Of a DNA stretch of 64,000 nucleotides, positions 31,780 through 43,100 are shown piece after piece. The notes under the pieces were generated by a model. It was not told the origin of the DNA. It saw only the letters and a program-made list of their open reading frames with translations, and made no database searches. How positions within the stretch are numbered: position 1 is the first letter of the stretch; every line of letters starts with the position of its first letter. The translations under genes and the position numbers were made by a program. The stretch lies in assembly GCA_020744425.1 (NCBI GenBank), contig JAGMUV010000016.1, forward strand, positions 1,364,001-1,428,000, read 5' to 3'. This DNA comes from Dactylonectria macrodidyma (taxonomy: Eukaryota; Ascomycota; Sordariomycetes; Hypocreales; Nectriaceae).

Positions 31780-34700
31780 GGCGAAGTGAAACGAGGAGTG
31801 GCAGAACCAGATGAAAAGCGGGAAAGAAAGAAAGAAAGAAAGTTCTATGACTTTTCTAAGTGCAGAGCTGACAAAGAAATCGTCAGCCTTCATTTATACA
31901 ATGTTCTGTTGCCGCACCTACCTACAGTGCACCTACGTATGAAACAGTTTTCCCACAACCCGCCGGCCGACACGACATGAGTTTGTCATGTACATGCCAT
32001 CTGTCAGAGACCTTGATCGGCACCGGCTCCTGGGGCGGAACCTGGACGAAGCTGGCCGATGCATCATGGACCCAAGCTGCAGAGTTACAAATTGTCAAGG
32101 GTTAAGTTGTACTCTCAGTTCTGTCTCGTACCGAATACGACACACAACATATTCATGTACAGCAGTGTTGCGCAGGGTCAGGATGTCAACGTCGACATGA
32201 GTAGAGTGCGGCTTCGACCCACACTCAATTGACAAACGATTCGTTCTTTGTAGCGACAGCAGTCTCAGGCCAACCAGGCGGCCCAGAGTGGAAGGTACAC
32301 CGATTCCCACCTATTTTAGCCTGTGATACGCTATCCCTTCCATTGTCGTAAGGCAACACACGTGTTCAATAGTCCCCACGGAGGCCGGGAGATCTACGGT
32401 ACGTTTCGTTACATCAAAAAGCTAGGTGGCTGTAGGAAATGTTATGTACTATGATGTAGATTTCACAGAGCCATGACTTCTGGCACCATATAAAATAGGT
32501 GGGATCTTATGTATCTCATCTTTCTCAATTTTTTGTTGGTTTGAATCCCTGCTGCTAGCATAAGTGTTGCCTTACTCCGTAGTACGACAGTCGAAGGGAT
32601 ACAAACCAGATTTCAGTGGTGCTGTTTTGGTGAGTCTTGCTTACCAGGTCGTACCACGGAGGTAACAGGGATGTTAGAAACCCCTCTTGGCAACTAGTAG
32701 ACCATTTGCATTGACTTGTGATGACGAAAGTAGGAAGGTGTTGTCTTGACGCGACTTTTTGAAGACAACTTGGCTGAGATCATCTTACATTACTCCACCG
32801 ATCACGGCCTTGGCAGCGTCTATCATGTCCTCCTAAAGGCACACTAGAGTTAAACTTTCTACTGCTTCGAACCCCCTGTCCTGTAGATCTTACCCCCTTG
32901 AGCGCGATTAGGCGCCCCTATTGTGCTGTCTCCTCATTTGCCGTCAGGCTTGCAGGTACAGTGATCTTGGTGAAGATCAACCCTATCTTCTTGTGCACCT
33001 CTACCTTGCGCAATAAATGGGTGGAAACTATGTACCTACGACCGGATTCTTCACTAACCTTCCCGATTGGCTGCAATCTATGTCCAGGACAAAAAGGCGC
33101 CTAATCGTGCCCCAAGGGACACGTTCAAAAGCTCATTGCTCATGCAGACATGAACGAAGGGGGATGAGGGCGAGAACAAAAGAGAGCGAGAGCGTGCTGC
33201 CTCTTTCTCATGGGATTCACCTGCAACCCCCACCAGACCCTTCCTGTTCGCAGCCCTTCTTCCCGACTGTATCTCTTTGAGTGCACAAATGCTGCGGGGC
33301 TGCTTGGGCAAATCGGATCATTGCCGGTACGTGATCCAGTTAGCAGATACTTTGGCAGCGGCTGAGACTCTCATAGACTAGTTAGTATATTTCCAACTTG
33401 GGGAAGTCTCGAGCTGCCCCACCAGCATTTGTGTACTGTTGGTGTGGATCCGACCGTACAATCCGGGTTTATCCACCGTCCCGATTTACACCTAATTTGT
33501 AAGGCAACAGCCGACATCGCTGATCACAAAGCCGACCGCGGCGTCTCCCCTTTTTCTAGCTAGTCAGATCAATCATCACACAATATTCCTATGCATCCTG
33601 CCGCGGCTAGCTTTCAATACGTACTCAACAAGATGCTATCCCAACAACTCTTGCGAGGAGATGGCGAATCGGGGCAGTTGGTTACAGGTGACTGTTGGCG
33701 CCATTCCCAGGCAGGAAGGCAATGGCGACATGGGCGACACTGCCGTGTAGGTACTGGTGCGGGCTAAGGAGTTAAACCCAGGGTTACCTTGTCGAACGTC
33801 AGGTAATTAGCTTACGGCATCGCGAACGAAGGAGTCGTATCCTCGTACAACGACGACCAACATTGAGTTAGCAGGGAATGCAACAAACATCAACCATTCG
33901 AGGGTAAATCAGTTTAGCCAGACGGAATGATGTCATCGAAACTGCCATGGCACATGTGACATCGTAACGATGCACGACACACGGAGCCTCGGTTCGGAGC
34001 CAATGGTTGGTCCCTTTCAACGCATAATCTGGTATCAAAAGTGGGGTGGGTTTGCGACACGGGGGCTGCCAGGCTTTGCAAACGTCGGCACCCTATTTGG
34101 CATCCATTCCACTCCGTAAGTAGCCAGTTTGAGTAAGAGAATCGTTGAAAGCTAACAACCAACGGGCGCGTAACGACCAACAGGCGGGTCTTCGTCTGAG
34201 CGCGATCATGGCGTGACAGGATGGAAGAAGGATCGGCGGCATGGACGGAAAGAATGAGGGAAAAGGAAAAACTGAAAGGAGCCAAAAGGACAAGAAAGAA
34301 GAGAAAAAAAGACAAAGGAGAAAGACAGGAAAAGCAAGGGAAAAGAAGTTGGGAGAATAGAAACGCTGTACGTGCAATTAAAGCCGCGGCAACGACATGT
34401 ACACAATGGAGCTGAGCAACGGCAATTCTCGGTGCGGATGTCTCTGCTAGCGACGGCTGTTCGAACCCACCAGGGGTCTTGAACTCGAGCATAACCAACA
34501 CGATCGGCAAATTGTTTGAACTGTCCCACGGCCTTGGTGATCCGGAGGATGCAATACCTGTTTTCTTACTTATACCGACTGACTGGAACCCTCATTGTGT
34601 CGCTCTGTGTTGGTTGAACGAGATGCAGCAGCGTTTCGGGTTAGTACGAGAGCCGTGGAAGATGAAGATGCGAGTTGGGTTGTAGAAATACCGGTGTCGC

Positions 34701-34797
34701 CGTGATACCATTGCCGACTTTCCATCTGTTTCCGTACCTCAATATTGTCAAGCGAATTCCATGACCCGGCACTTCTATCTTGACCGAACAAGGTGCC
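31780..34797. other. 3-kb gene-poor stretch
   Basis: No supported gene. Contains a (GAAA)n microsatellite at about 31826-31842 and a strongly purine-biased tract at 34221-34360. ORFs on the opposite strand of that tract read as Phe/Leu/Ser-rich shadows and should not be called membrane proteins. Confidence 0.5.
34221..34360 (+). repeat. Polypurine tract
   Basis: About 140 bp of mostly A/G on the plus strand (GAAAGGAGCCAAAAGGACAAG...), with no regular unit. Confidence 0.7.
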
Positions 34798-35625
34798 ATG
34801 TCTAACAACAGCTTCCCTCATACTCTCGTTCCCACGAGTCGTCGGCATGCCGCCGCCCCGGCCTCGAACGAGCTGGACCTCGTCGGCCAGTCATGGCCGG
34901 CCGCTGAGACGGAGTTAGCTCCGACCACGGAGCTCTCTAGCCCCTGGCAAGTCCCTGGTGACTGGCGTCTTGGGTCTTCCTCCGACCCAGCCCTGTTGGA
35001 GCTTTGCCAATACTGGCACAACGCTGGATGGCAGCAGTGCTTCAGTCAGTTCTCGCTTCAGACGAACGCGACGGCGTCGCTGGCTGGGTATGCCGCCCAG
35101 GGTGCGTGGTGGCAGCAGCAAGACCAGTCTCCGAGCCTGCCAGAGTCTGGTACTCAGTCTCTGAACCTGCCAGAGTCTGATACTCAGTCCCTGAACCTTC
35201 CAGAGTCTGGTACTCAGTCTCTGATCCTGCCAGAGTCTAGTACTCAGTCTTCGCCCCCCACCAACTTCCGGTTGGGCTCCACGGACGGGCTTCTGGGGCC
35301 GTCCGGCGCTAGCAGCGACCACGATCACCGGGACCCGGCCACATGCCACTGCTGTTACGATGAGCTGCTTATGGAGGCGTTCCGCAGCAACCCCACCAAG
35401 TCACTGAGCAAGAACGACATACGCCGGTGGCTCGAGACATATACGCACATTACTACAAGCAAGACAACGGTCACGTGGCAGGCAGGGATTCGCCGGAATC
35501 TGACCACATGCAAGGTGAGTTGTGTTGGCGTCCTGTACAAGAAGGCGGCCCGACTGATTACTATTTAGACGTCCAAGAAATACCATCGCGAAGGGGAAAG
35601 ATGGGTGATGAGAGAACCAAAATAA
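34798..35625 (+). CDS. Forkhead-like transcription factor, two exons
   Basis: Exon 1 is 34798-35514 and exon 2 is 35569-35625, with a 54-bp GTGAGT...TTTAG intron, giving 257 aa. The first 110 residues are low-complexity with Trp and Gln. Residues about 111-155 carry four copies of a 10-residue repeat (LPESGTQSLN type). The C-terminus has the helical core of a forkhead domain: CYDELLMEAFRSNPTKSLSK, then IRRWLETY, then the recognition-helix pattern WQAGIRRNLTTCK and, after the intron, a wing-like GERWVMREPK, where the gene stops. The canonical counterpart of WQAGIRRNL is WQNSIRHNL. The protein ends right after the first wing, so the second wing and any C-terminal activation region are missing. 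It is probably a small or lineage-specific DNA-binding protein. Confidence 0.68.
35135..35254 (+). repeat. Four tandem 30-bp coding repeats
   Basis: In-frame repeats encoding LPES-x-TQSL-x inside the forkhead-like gene. Copies differ at a few bases. Confidence 0.8.
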
Positions 35626-36144
35626 CGCGAGGCCATATAGGATGTGCGACTAATAGGATAGACGCCTGTAGGATAAGTTAGTGCAAGTGTGATTTTAAAA
35701 GCGGGCGCATGATAATTAGGCTACATAGGTACAAACGGAGCAGTCCGTCTAATTAGTTACTGGTTCTTCAGTCAGGCACTAGTCTATAAACCCAGGAACC
35801 GACAACACATCTACTCCAGCAACTATCGCGATCGAGTGACAAACATTTCCCGAGGTCGGAGGCCAATTATCCGTTGTAATCGTCGTTGTAACCGTCGCTT
35901 CTGTTACTATCTTGAACGTACGAGCTGAATCGGCGGTCGGAACACCTAGCCCCCACAAAGTGACGCCCACATGGCCATCGCGGGTTTTAGGAAGCGGCTT
36001 TACTCTATACATTTCTAGTGCGCACTCGGGAAGCAGTGACAGCCTTGATCGAGGCAGGCTTGGTTCTCGGCGCTCGGCCTATGATCCTTGTGGCCTTGCA
36101 GCGATTAAGAATGTGTGCCATCAATTCATCGACATTGCGATACG
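35626..36144. other. Spacer between convergent forkhead and C2H2 genes
   Basis: About 520 bp with no supported gene. Confidence 0.5.
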
Positions 36145-36648
36145 TCAATTTGCAGCTCGGGCACGAAGCACTCTTCCGTAGCTGCGAACAAGGTTAGTCA
36201 ACATCAGCCGTCGCAACAATTCACGTACTGAGTTCCTCTTGCGCTCTATGGCCTTTGGGGTACGGTTGAGGAGATAGGTGACGACATTGCTGGATAGGAG
36301 GATATACAGCTCCTGGAGGCTCCACCTGCAGGTGGGACCTGGCTTGCTTGCTGTGCACACATGCTTCTGCAGACCGTCCATGCGAGCAAAGGAGTGCATG
36401 CAACGATGACAGAGGTGCCGTTTGGGCCCGTGCATCTGTGCGAGATGCCGATGGAGATTCTTCTTGCTTGCGAACAGTCCCGGACATAAGGAGCAGGGGT
36501 GGTTGGTCGACGGGCTGGGGGGCGCCGGTGAAGAGACCGGAGAAAGAAGAAACGCATCCAAGCTCGGGAAATCTTCCATATTGGCAACACAAGTTGGCTT
36601 GGTACCGGAGAAGAGATCTTCTTGGTTTGGACTCATTTGCGACATCAT
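36145..36648 (-). CDS. C2H2 zinc-finger protein with a C-terminal Myb-like helix region
   Basis: 167 aa from the ATG at 36648. Two C2H2 fingers are plain: CSLCPGLFASKKNLHRHLAQMH and CHRCMHSFARMDGLQKHV (the second ends H-x-C). After them comes a WSLQELYILL helix and a NRTPKAIERKRNSVRELLRRL helix, a pattern reminiscent of Myb-type domains. The frame is open upstream of the ATG and a GCACTGCCCAG acceptor-like site lies just before it, so an upstream exon is possible. It is a probable DNA-binding regulator; its target is unknown. Confidence 0.72.
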   Translation of the reverse strand: MMSQMSPNQEDLFSGTKPTCVANMEDFPSLDAFLLSPVSSPAPPSPSTNHPCSLCPGLFASKKNLHRHLAQMHGPKRHLCHRCMHSFARMDGLQKHVCTASKPGPTCRWSLQELYILLSSNVVTYLLNRTPKAIERKRNSVRELLRRLMLTNLVRSYGRVLRARAAN

Positions 36649-37078
36649 CCTGGGCAGTGCAAGGTGAACGCACAGTCCATCGGCCTTCAATGCAGCTCGA
36701 TGAGATTGATCTCTTTCTACTTTATATTTGTATGCCTAGTCCTGCACCAAATCACAGAGCACAAGAGTAGCGGCACCAAGCGTTTCAAGATTGTTTTGTC
36801 GCCCATTGTTGCTGATGCTTTGCACAGACTCCGCCCGTGTTTTGTTTCTGATGCAACACATCAAGAACCCTAGCGAGAAGCCACAGTACACGACGAGGTC
36901 GACTTCCAAGTCTCAAGGTCTAACAATAACACAAACACAGACGCAGTCACAGATATAATCGCAGACGCGAGCAATCGCAGACGAACTTGTTACTGTAGTC
37001 AGCCAATGAGGCACCAGCATCTGTCTACGGATACAATAGATTAGATACGTGACAGCCACGCTCGAGTCTCTGTGCCCA
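36649..37078. other. Intergenic; no gene seen
   Basis: Contains a short ACACAAACACAGACGCAGTCACAG patch near 36930. No supported ORF. Confidence 0.45.
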
Positions 37079-37510
37079 CTACAACTGCGGTACAAGACTG
37101 CTGATCGGTTTATATTTAGAATACGTCGTCATGGAAAACACGAAACAATTGGGCGCAAAGTCTGCCTGCAGTGGAGTCCACCGGTCATTCTTGATTGTCA
37201 ACTGTAAGATGTATAGGATATCGATGCTCCCTGATGTATTGCGTCGTCTGAGGGCTGGAGTATGACATAACGCGAAAGCAGGTCCCTTGCTTCTGTCGCT
37301 CCCTTCGCATCTTTGTCCGAAATGTCGCTGGGTAGTAGACGCGACGGGAGGCCATGGACAAGCAGTCCAAGCAGCAGGCAGATCGCACCGCATCGTTCGT
37401 TGCGTTGCTGGATACCTGCAAACTCAGTAAAGCTCTGAGTTCCCAATGCCTTTTCTCGTCGCTTTGGTCCCTCAGGACACCCCAAAACAAATCGGTCTTC
37501 TGTTTGTCGT
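37079..37510 (-). pseudogene. Decayed coding region
   Basis: Three overlapping frames carry protein-like sequence in succession: KTDLFWGVLRDQSDEKRHW near the start, then ICLLLGLLVHGLPSRLLP, then IDILYILQLTIKNDRW to a stop at 37079. Moving between them needs one-base shifts near 37430 and 37225, too close for introns. I read this as a gene decayed by small indels, without a recognised family. Confidence 0.35.
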
Positions 37511-38130
37511 GCAGCTGAGGGTGTGCGAGATGAACAACTGGTCAGCTTGCCCGATGATCTGTCACCAACAGCTCCTCATGCCCCCCACCTGACGAAACCT
37601 GCCTAGTTCGCTAATGGTGACGCAACTGCCCTGGGAGACGTGCGTGCGCGAACGTCTCTCCCAAGGCCGCGGTTTCTCCTGTGATGGACGATGCATCTCT
37701 TTCGCAGCCCGGAATCCACCGAACAGCTGCTGTGGGCTGAGGGATCTGTTAGGAATGTAGAAGGTGCGTCGGCACTCGTTGACATCGATGGCTATTCCTT
37801 TTGAGGTGCCACAAACCTGATGAAATTGTCATCCTCCGTGGCCTTGTCCCAGCCAGGCTTTGACCCCACTTCCCGGCAATAAACGGGGTTTGTTGTAGTG
37901 CTGAGCTGTCCCAAAGTAGTTGCCGGCAGCCTCTAAAACTTGTTGTGGTCTCTGTCAACAGGCTGGATTGGGTGCCAAAGGGGCCGGGGATTGATGATAA
38001 GATTGAAGTTAGATTGACTGATTGAATTGATCTTTTTGAAGCTCGGATGCTTGTGTGCATGGTTGACCTCTCACCGATTTTTCTCTGACTCCCTGTCCAC
38101 GGATTTTCCCCAACCTAGCTCCGTTGTCTC
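37511..38130. other. Intergenic; no gene seen
   Basis: No supported feature. Confidence 0.4.
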
Positions 38131-38139
38131 CAGTCATCT

Positions 38140-38731
38140 TGACAACTGGATGCCCCCCTGACAAATATTAGGCTCAGGGTCACAGCGTTACTATGCCAAC
38201 CATATGACTACGCAACATCAGCAGCACCAGCTCGATCCAGTGGTTCCCTAACCTGGACCGACCAACAAGACTTTGATGCTATTGCAAGCCAGCCAACATC
38301 AGAGAATAGGCGGAAACAACATTTAGACTTGGTTGGAGTCAGTTGAACGACCTACGAGCGACTACGACCTCAGCAATCGAGACGACAACACCAATCGAAA
38401 CGCGAAGCGCGTCAAGCTGAGCGAGGAAGCTCGCAACTCCAGATTGCCGACGCCTGCATCTTCTGACGCGCACGACTTGGACTTGAACAACCTCCACAAC
38501 TGCGATATAGATAGCAGGGCATCCCCGGACAAGCGGCTGCGGCAAGAGGGAGATGCATTCGTTACTGGAGAAACTCTGGACGAGACACCACGAGTGAATC
38601 GGAGTCATCCCCGCAGAGATCGCGATGATCTCGGGTCGCAAGAAACATCTTCTGCGGTGCGCTCGTTAACCTCAGAGTCTGTCATTTGTGTCTCGCAATT
38701 CGTCTCCCACAAAACAATATCGCAACGCTGA
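38140..38731 (+). pseudogene. ATG-less coding remnant, probably nuclear-type protein
   Basis: An open frame without ATG ends at a TGA near 38345 (DQQDFDAIASQPTSENRRKQ ... HLDLVGVS). A second frame opens at 38333 and continues to 38731 with polar, charged sequence (NAKRVKLSEEARNSRLP). Dropping one G at about 38335 would join them as HLDLVESVERP. Neither part has an ATG. This looks like a broken gene or an internal exon; the KRVKL and KRLR clusters resemble nuclear-localisation signals. Confidence 0.35.
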
Positions 38732-40031
38732 GCTACAGGACACAAGCTTCCGGCCAGCGAGCTTTACAGTTGATCACCGAATCAATAATGATCACGGTGT
38801 TTTGATTATCTAAATCATGACGTGAATATCTCGTCACAAATGCTGCATGACACCACATCTAATCAGCCAAGTCAAGAACAGACGTGAGGGGCACGGGGCA
38901 CATTAGTTTATCGCGTTCCCAGATGCGCACGAACACCAAGAGAACTCTGCTTTTACTTCCGTTCGGTCGAAATACATACACCTACGGGCGAGACCGTCTC
39001 CGCTCAATGGAGCATGAAGAAACATCGAGAACGGACTGGGCGTCCGTAGTCTAGACTGCCTGTCGTTTCCGATTATGCATGCGACCTGGATCGTCGCTCG
39101 GGGAGGTACGGCGTTTAACAGGGGGGTGAGCGACCGTCATGCATAGGTATGTGACAAACCTTGAACGCTTGAACGAACGTCTTGCTGAAGTGCTGCCGAC
39201 TTCGATGCTTTGTGACATTCGTGCGCTTGGGGGATTCCTTTGCCGCAGATGGAACAGTGATGGGAGTGTACGCTCAGGAGTCTGTACACCTTACTCTTTT
39301 CAGCAAGAAAAGAGTCTCCTCGTCGGGTCCGTAACGGCGACTGAGTTACAAAGAGCTACCATGCCATGTAAGTGGATCAAGCGTCTCCCGCCCGGGAGCC
39401 CGGTATGACAACCCGACATAATTTAGGTGTTCTGCAATATGCATGCACAGTACCTACGAGCGCAGATCCCTTCCGAGAGACTAGCGACTGATGTTTGTGT
39501 CGTTACATGCACAGCCTTCAGGATGATGCGACTGAACACATCTTGTGGCGTGGTACATCTCGTCCTTGGCGTCCGCGTCTGCAGGGGCAGAGCGCCGAAT
39601 TAGGTCAAGTAACGACAAGAGCAATATTCCCATGTCGGTATGCGCTCATCGGTCCCACCGTTCAGCGACCCAGCAACGAGGTATTTTGCGGCAGCATCTT
39701 AGAGGCGGCGACATATCACATAACACGAGATGGCTTGACCAGGTTCCGAAAGAGACCGTTGCTTGCATGACTCAAACCTGTGCGCTAACACTACATGCGT
39801 CGATCTCGGTAATCCGTGGTCTGTACATGTCGACGCACCACTGTGCTCTTTTCCCCGCGCACCACGGACTTCGGCTGCCTACATGGCCTGAGTTAGCTTC
39901 TCTACGAAGACGTCCCTGACACGAAGACAGGAGACACACGTCATAGAATAAGAACTACGTCTTGATAATTGACCAATTACTCCGTATTTATTATGATGAC
40001 TGTGTATGTATGCAGCTAAGTACTTCTTAAG
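38732..40031. other. Intergenic; no gene seen
   Basis: 1.3 kb of short random-looking frames. Confidence 0.45.
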
Positions 40032-40882
40032 CTAAGAAATGGGGCGGAGCGGTGATCCCCCCCGCTTGTCTAGATTGAGGGTCCATATGACGCGCTGGGA
40101 CAGGATGGCCAGCATCGGACGAAGTTCTTCTTCGTTGTATCCGGAACTGCGAACGTGCGTCTCGGTCTTTATTATTAATCTGCTTAGTCTTGCGGGCTGC
40201 ATGTTCACGGAGGTCGCCTCACTTACCCACTCCTGGCCGGTCAGAACCTTCTGGGCAAGCCTGGTAGCACAGCGCCGCCAGCATGCTGGGAAGAATGTGG
40301 GCAAATTGCCGGCTCGCAACGGTACGCCTCAGGAGAAGTCGGGAAGCAAAGCGGACCACAGACTCGCTTTTGTTCACGGCCACGATCCGGTCCAGGAAGG
40401 GGAGAGGGCCTGGCCAGCTAAGATCGTAGTCGATGATGCTCAGGACCCACTTTTCGGCACTCCGTATGGTCAATGAGTCGTAGCATTGATGGTGGTGAGC
40501 GGCCACGGAGTTGGCTAGCTGCAAGCCTTCCCTGCGCCATTCGTACTTGGCCGCAATCAGCAAGGCAACGCCTCCCAGGAGTCCCAGCTTATCCTCAGGG
40601 GGTGGGTTGGCGTGCTGGGCTACGATAAAACGATCAACGATATCCATAGCCAGGAAGACGGTGTCTGGTCTTCCCCGGTCTTGGCTTACGAGAGCAATTG
40701 TATCCGCCAGCCTGGGTCTCAGGGTGTTGAGATAGTGAGACGACATCCGCAGGCGTGGTCTCCTCTATGCGCTCCTTCTTTCAGTCTTCAGGTATTTCCC
40801 CAATTGAGCTCGGAAAATAGCCTACCTCTAGAGTCCTTAGGTAATCGAATATCTCATCCTGGTATTCCTCGAACATGTTCAT
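40032..40882 (-). pseudogene. B-type cyclin gene with a frameshift in the C-terminal fold
   Basis: Exon 1 (40882-40826, possibly with more upstream) encodes EEYQDEIFDYLRTLE, the conserved start of a B-type cyclin box. A 61-bp GTAGGC...CATAG intron (40825-40765) leads in phase 0 to RRPRLRMSSHYL and the cyclin fold (TVFLAMDIVDRFI, KLGLLGGVALLIAAKYEWRR, SAEKWVLSIIDYDLSWPGPLPFLDRI). The second fold (FAHILPSMLAAL) breaks at about 40262-40290. The family sequence (RLAQKVLTGQEW, then SSGYNEEELRPML) resumes in the next frame and runs to 40032, with a possible 60-bp GTAAGT intron. An intact copy would bind a CDK. With one base too many, this one makes only a truncated cyclin unless the shift is a sequencing error. 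I see no destruction box, but the N-terminus may be incomplete. Confidence 0.65.
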
Positions 40883-41449
40883 TGATGGTTCTGGCTGTCT
40901 GTGACTCTGAGGATTCGATAGTTATGTACTCAAGCGCAGATGACATCCTGGTCTCCTTCCGGGCACTCCTACCCAACACCGCACAGTGCATACCACTCGG
41001 ATTAGTGTACTACACTTGTTACGTCAAAGGTGCTGCGAGAGCGAAAACAAAAGCATGCTACTCTGCACGTCAACCTGAACGTCACCCTGCGCTATCCCAG
41101 CAATGACTGTTCCTGCCTCGTCACAAACGCAAAAAAGTGCATCGAGGTTCAAGGTTGGCTTAGACGCCCACCTTCGGGTTGTAGGACGGCCGCGCGAGCA
41201 CACACCCAAAGCTAGAAAGGAAAGCAAGGAGGTTGGGTTGAATTCCCGAAAAGGGCAGTGGACTAGAGTAACTTACAGAACGTAACTTACTAATTCCGTA
41301 CACTTTCCACCCTCATCTAATGTCTGTCAATAATAGAGATTTAATCCTTGTTTTCGGTATTTTGCTGGTCTGTTACTATCCATTCACTACAGTGCAGTAG
41401 AGTACATGCATCAAAAGACAAGACGTGCACACTCTTTTCCCTTCTCCCA
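40883..41449. other. Spacer between the cyclin and chitinase genes
   Basis: Upstream of the cyclin and downstream of the chitinase. No supported ORF. Confidence 0.45.
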
Positions 41450-43100
41450 TTAGCTGCTTCGCTTCGCGAAGCGATTGTAGCCTCGCTGCATGGCCTTCAA
41501 GTGACTCCAGTCGTGGCCATCCTCTCCCAAGCTCCAGGCCATGCATCCGCCAACCCCCCGGTCGAAGAGGACGCCGAATTTCTCCACGATCAGACCGGCC
41601 GTGTCCCAGCTCCAGAAGAGCCGGGTCTCGGCATCCCAGTACCACTGGGCACCCGCCGCCGAGTCGGTTCTGCCGTGCACCATGGCCTTCTGGAAGGATT
41701 TGATCACATCGGGGCCCTCGCACCGCCCATACGCCGACTGGCAGCCGGCCCTGCAATACTCGGTCGTGGTCCCGCTACCGCAGTCGCTGTTATCTTTTGT
41801 GCTTACACACACCAGCTTGGATGGCGCCAGGCCATGACGTCCAAGCCATAGCGAGGGGGGAAAGGGGGGAGAGAGCTCAACTCACCAGAATCCGGCCTGG
41901 CTACAGCACTCGGCATCACCGCAGGTGAACGTGGTTCCCGCGCCGCAGGAGCCGTCGCCGGTCAAGGTCAACTCTTGCGGCGCCTCGTCAAAGTTCTTGG
42001 ATTCGAACGTGACGGCCCCTGAGAGACCGGTGTCGCTTCCGTCGGCAGCTTCGAGCAGCTCCGTCGTGCAGCCGATCGGATGATCACACGTGACCCCTTG
42101 CTTGGTGGTGAACCATTTTGCGTAGAACGGAATACCGAAGTTGAGCTTGGCAGGGTCAAAGCCTCGTGCGATGTAGGTGTTGACACATGCGAGAGTCGCG
42201 TTGACCGAGGTGTGGTGGGTCGTGCGGTTGTCTCGTCGGTTCATCAAGTCGTAGCTCATGACCTGCAGGGCCATCGAGCTCGCGTCAGCAACATGCGGGA
42301 CTGGAGCCAGGTCCGGGTTCAGATCCAACCGGCACCCACGCTCGGCGACTTAACTTACATTCACAAAGCTCACTGCCCTGTTCATCTTTGTAACCTGTTC
42401 TGGCGCGTAGGCTATCATGTCCCTTTCGAGACCAGGCACGGCAATGGACAGTTCCTTGTCGCCGATGGCCACCTTGATTTCCTCCAGCAGCAGAGGGAAG
42501 GATTGGATCTCGGACGTCTTATTCCTGTTCGGAATCCTCCTGTAGTCCTCTCCGTTGCCTCCGGGATACTCCCAGTCCAAATCTGGTCGTCGTTAGCACG
42601 AACGCCGGGGGGCATATGGGGTAAGGAGCCACCAGCCCTACCAACACAGTCGAAGCCGAACTCGTCGATGGTGTCTGCGACGTTCTTCGCATACGCTTGG
42701 CGGGACTCAGGGGTCTTGGCGCCCTCGCTAAATCCCGCAGTGTCTGCCCAGCCACCGATGGCTAGGCAAACCTTGGCTCCTTCGTTGAAAAGCAGGCGTA
42801 TGTCGCTCACACTCTTGAAGGGCGTGTACTGGCCGGCTGGGTCGGACGCGAAGAGCGAAGAGTTGGCAAAAGCCACGTTCACGTAGTTGATTCCCTTGGT
42901 CTCGCTGGCGAGTGGCAGCTCTATTGTATGGTACCTCATTCGCACTGTCAGCGAGCATGATGAGTCCGTCTGGTGTGGGAGAAAACGCACTGGTCGAAGT
43001 AGAGAACGAATCTAGAATCGGCGGCCGTGGCCGTGGCGATGGCGGAAGCCCATGCCCAGACGTACGCCCACAGGGCGATATGTGAGCTACGTAAGCGCAT
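41450..43100 (-). CDS. Secreted GH18 chitinase with a Cys-rich chitin-binding-like insert, five exons
   Basis: Exons 43100-42991, 42934-42642, 42582-42359, 42262-41886 and 41801-41450 join in frame to 451 aa. Introns are 56, 59, 96 and 84 bp, all GT-AG. Signal peptide at 1 to about 28 (ending ATATAA-DS). The family-18 barrel begins RFVLYFDQYH, has KVCLAIGGW (SxGG-type strand), and its active-site motif reads DCVDLDWEYPGG: the catalytic Glu is present, and the usual Gly of DGxDxDWE is Cys. Later strands include FVNVMSYDLMNRRDN and the final CMAWSLGED. Between the FGIPFYAKWF strand and the last strands sits about 45 residues with 9-10 Cys (CGAGTTFTCGDAECCSQAGF...CGSG...CRAGCQSAYGRC), resembling a CBM18/hevein fold nested in the barrel. 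It should hydrolyse chitin outside the cell. Confidence 0.88.

Noticed and set aside
34401..34490. GTTCGAACC-like string resembling a tRNA T-arm
   Set aside because: No matching acceptor, D or anticodon stems around it on either strand.
33914..34510. 198-codon minus-strand ORF that looks like a multi-span membrane protein
   Set aside because: Its Phe/Leu/Ser runs come from the complement of a polypurine tract; no start context and no family.
42080..42886. 268-codon plus-strand ORF
   Set aside because: Antisense to the chitinase exons and spanning their introns; no recognisable motif.
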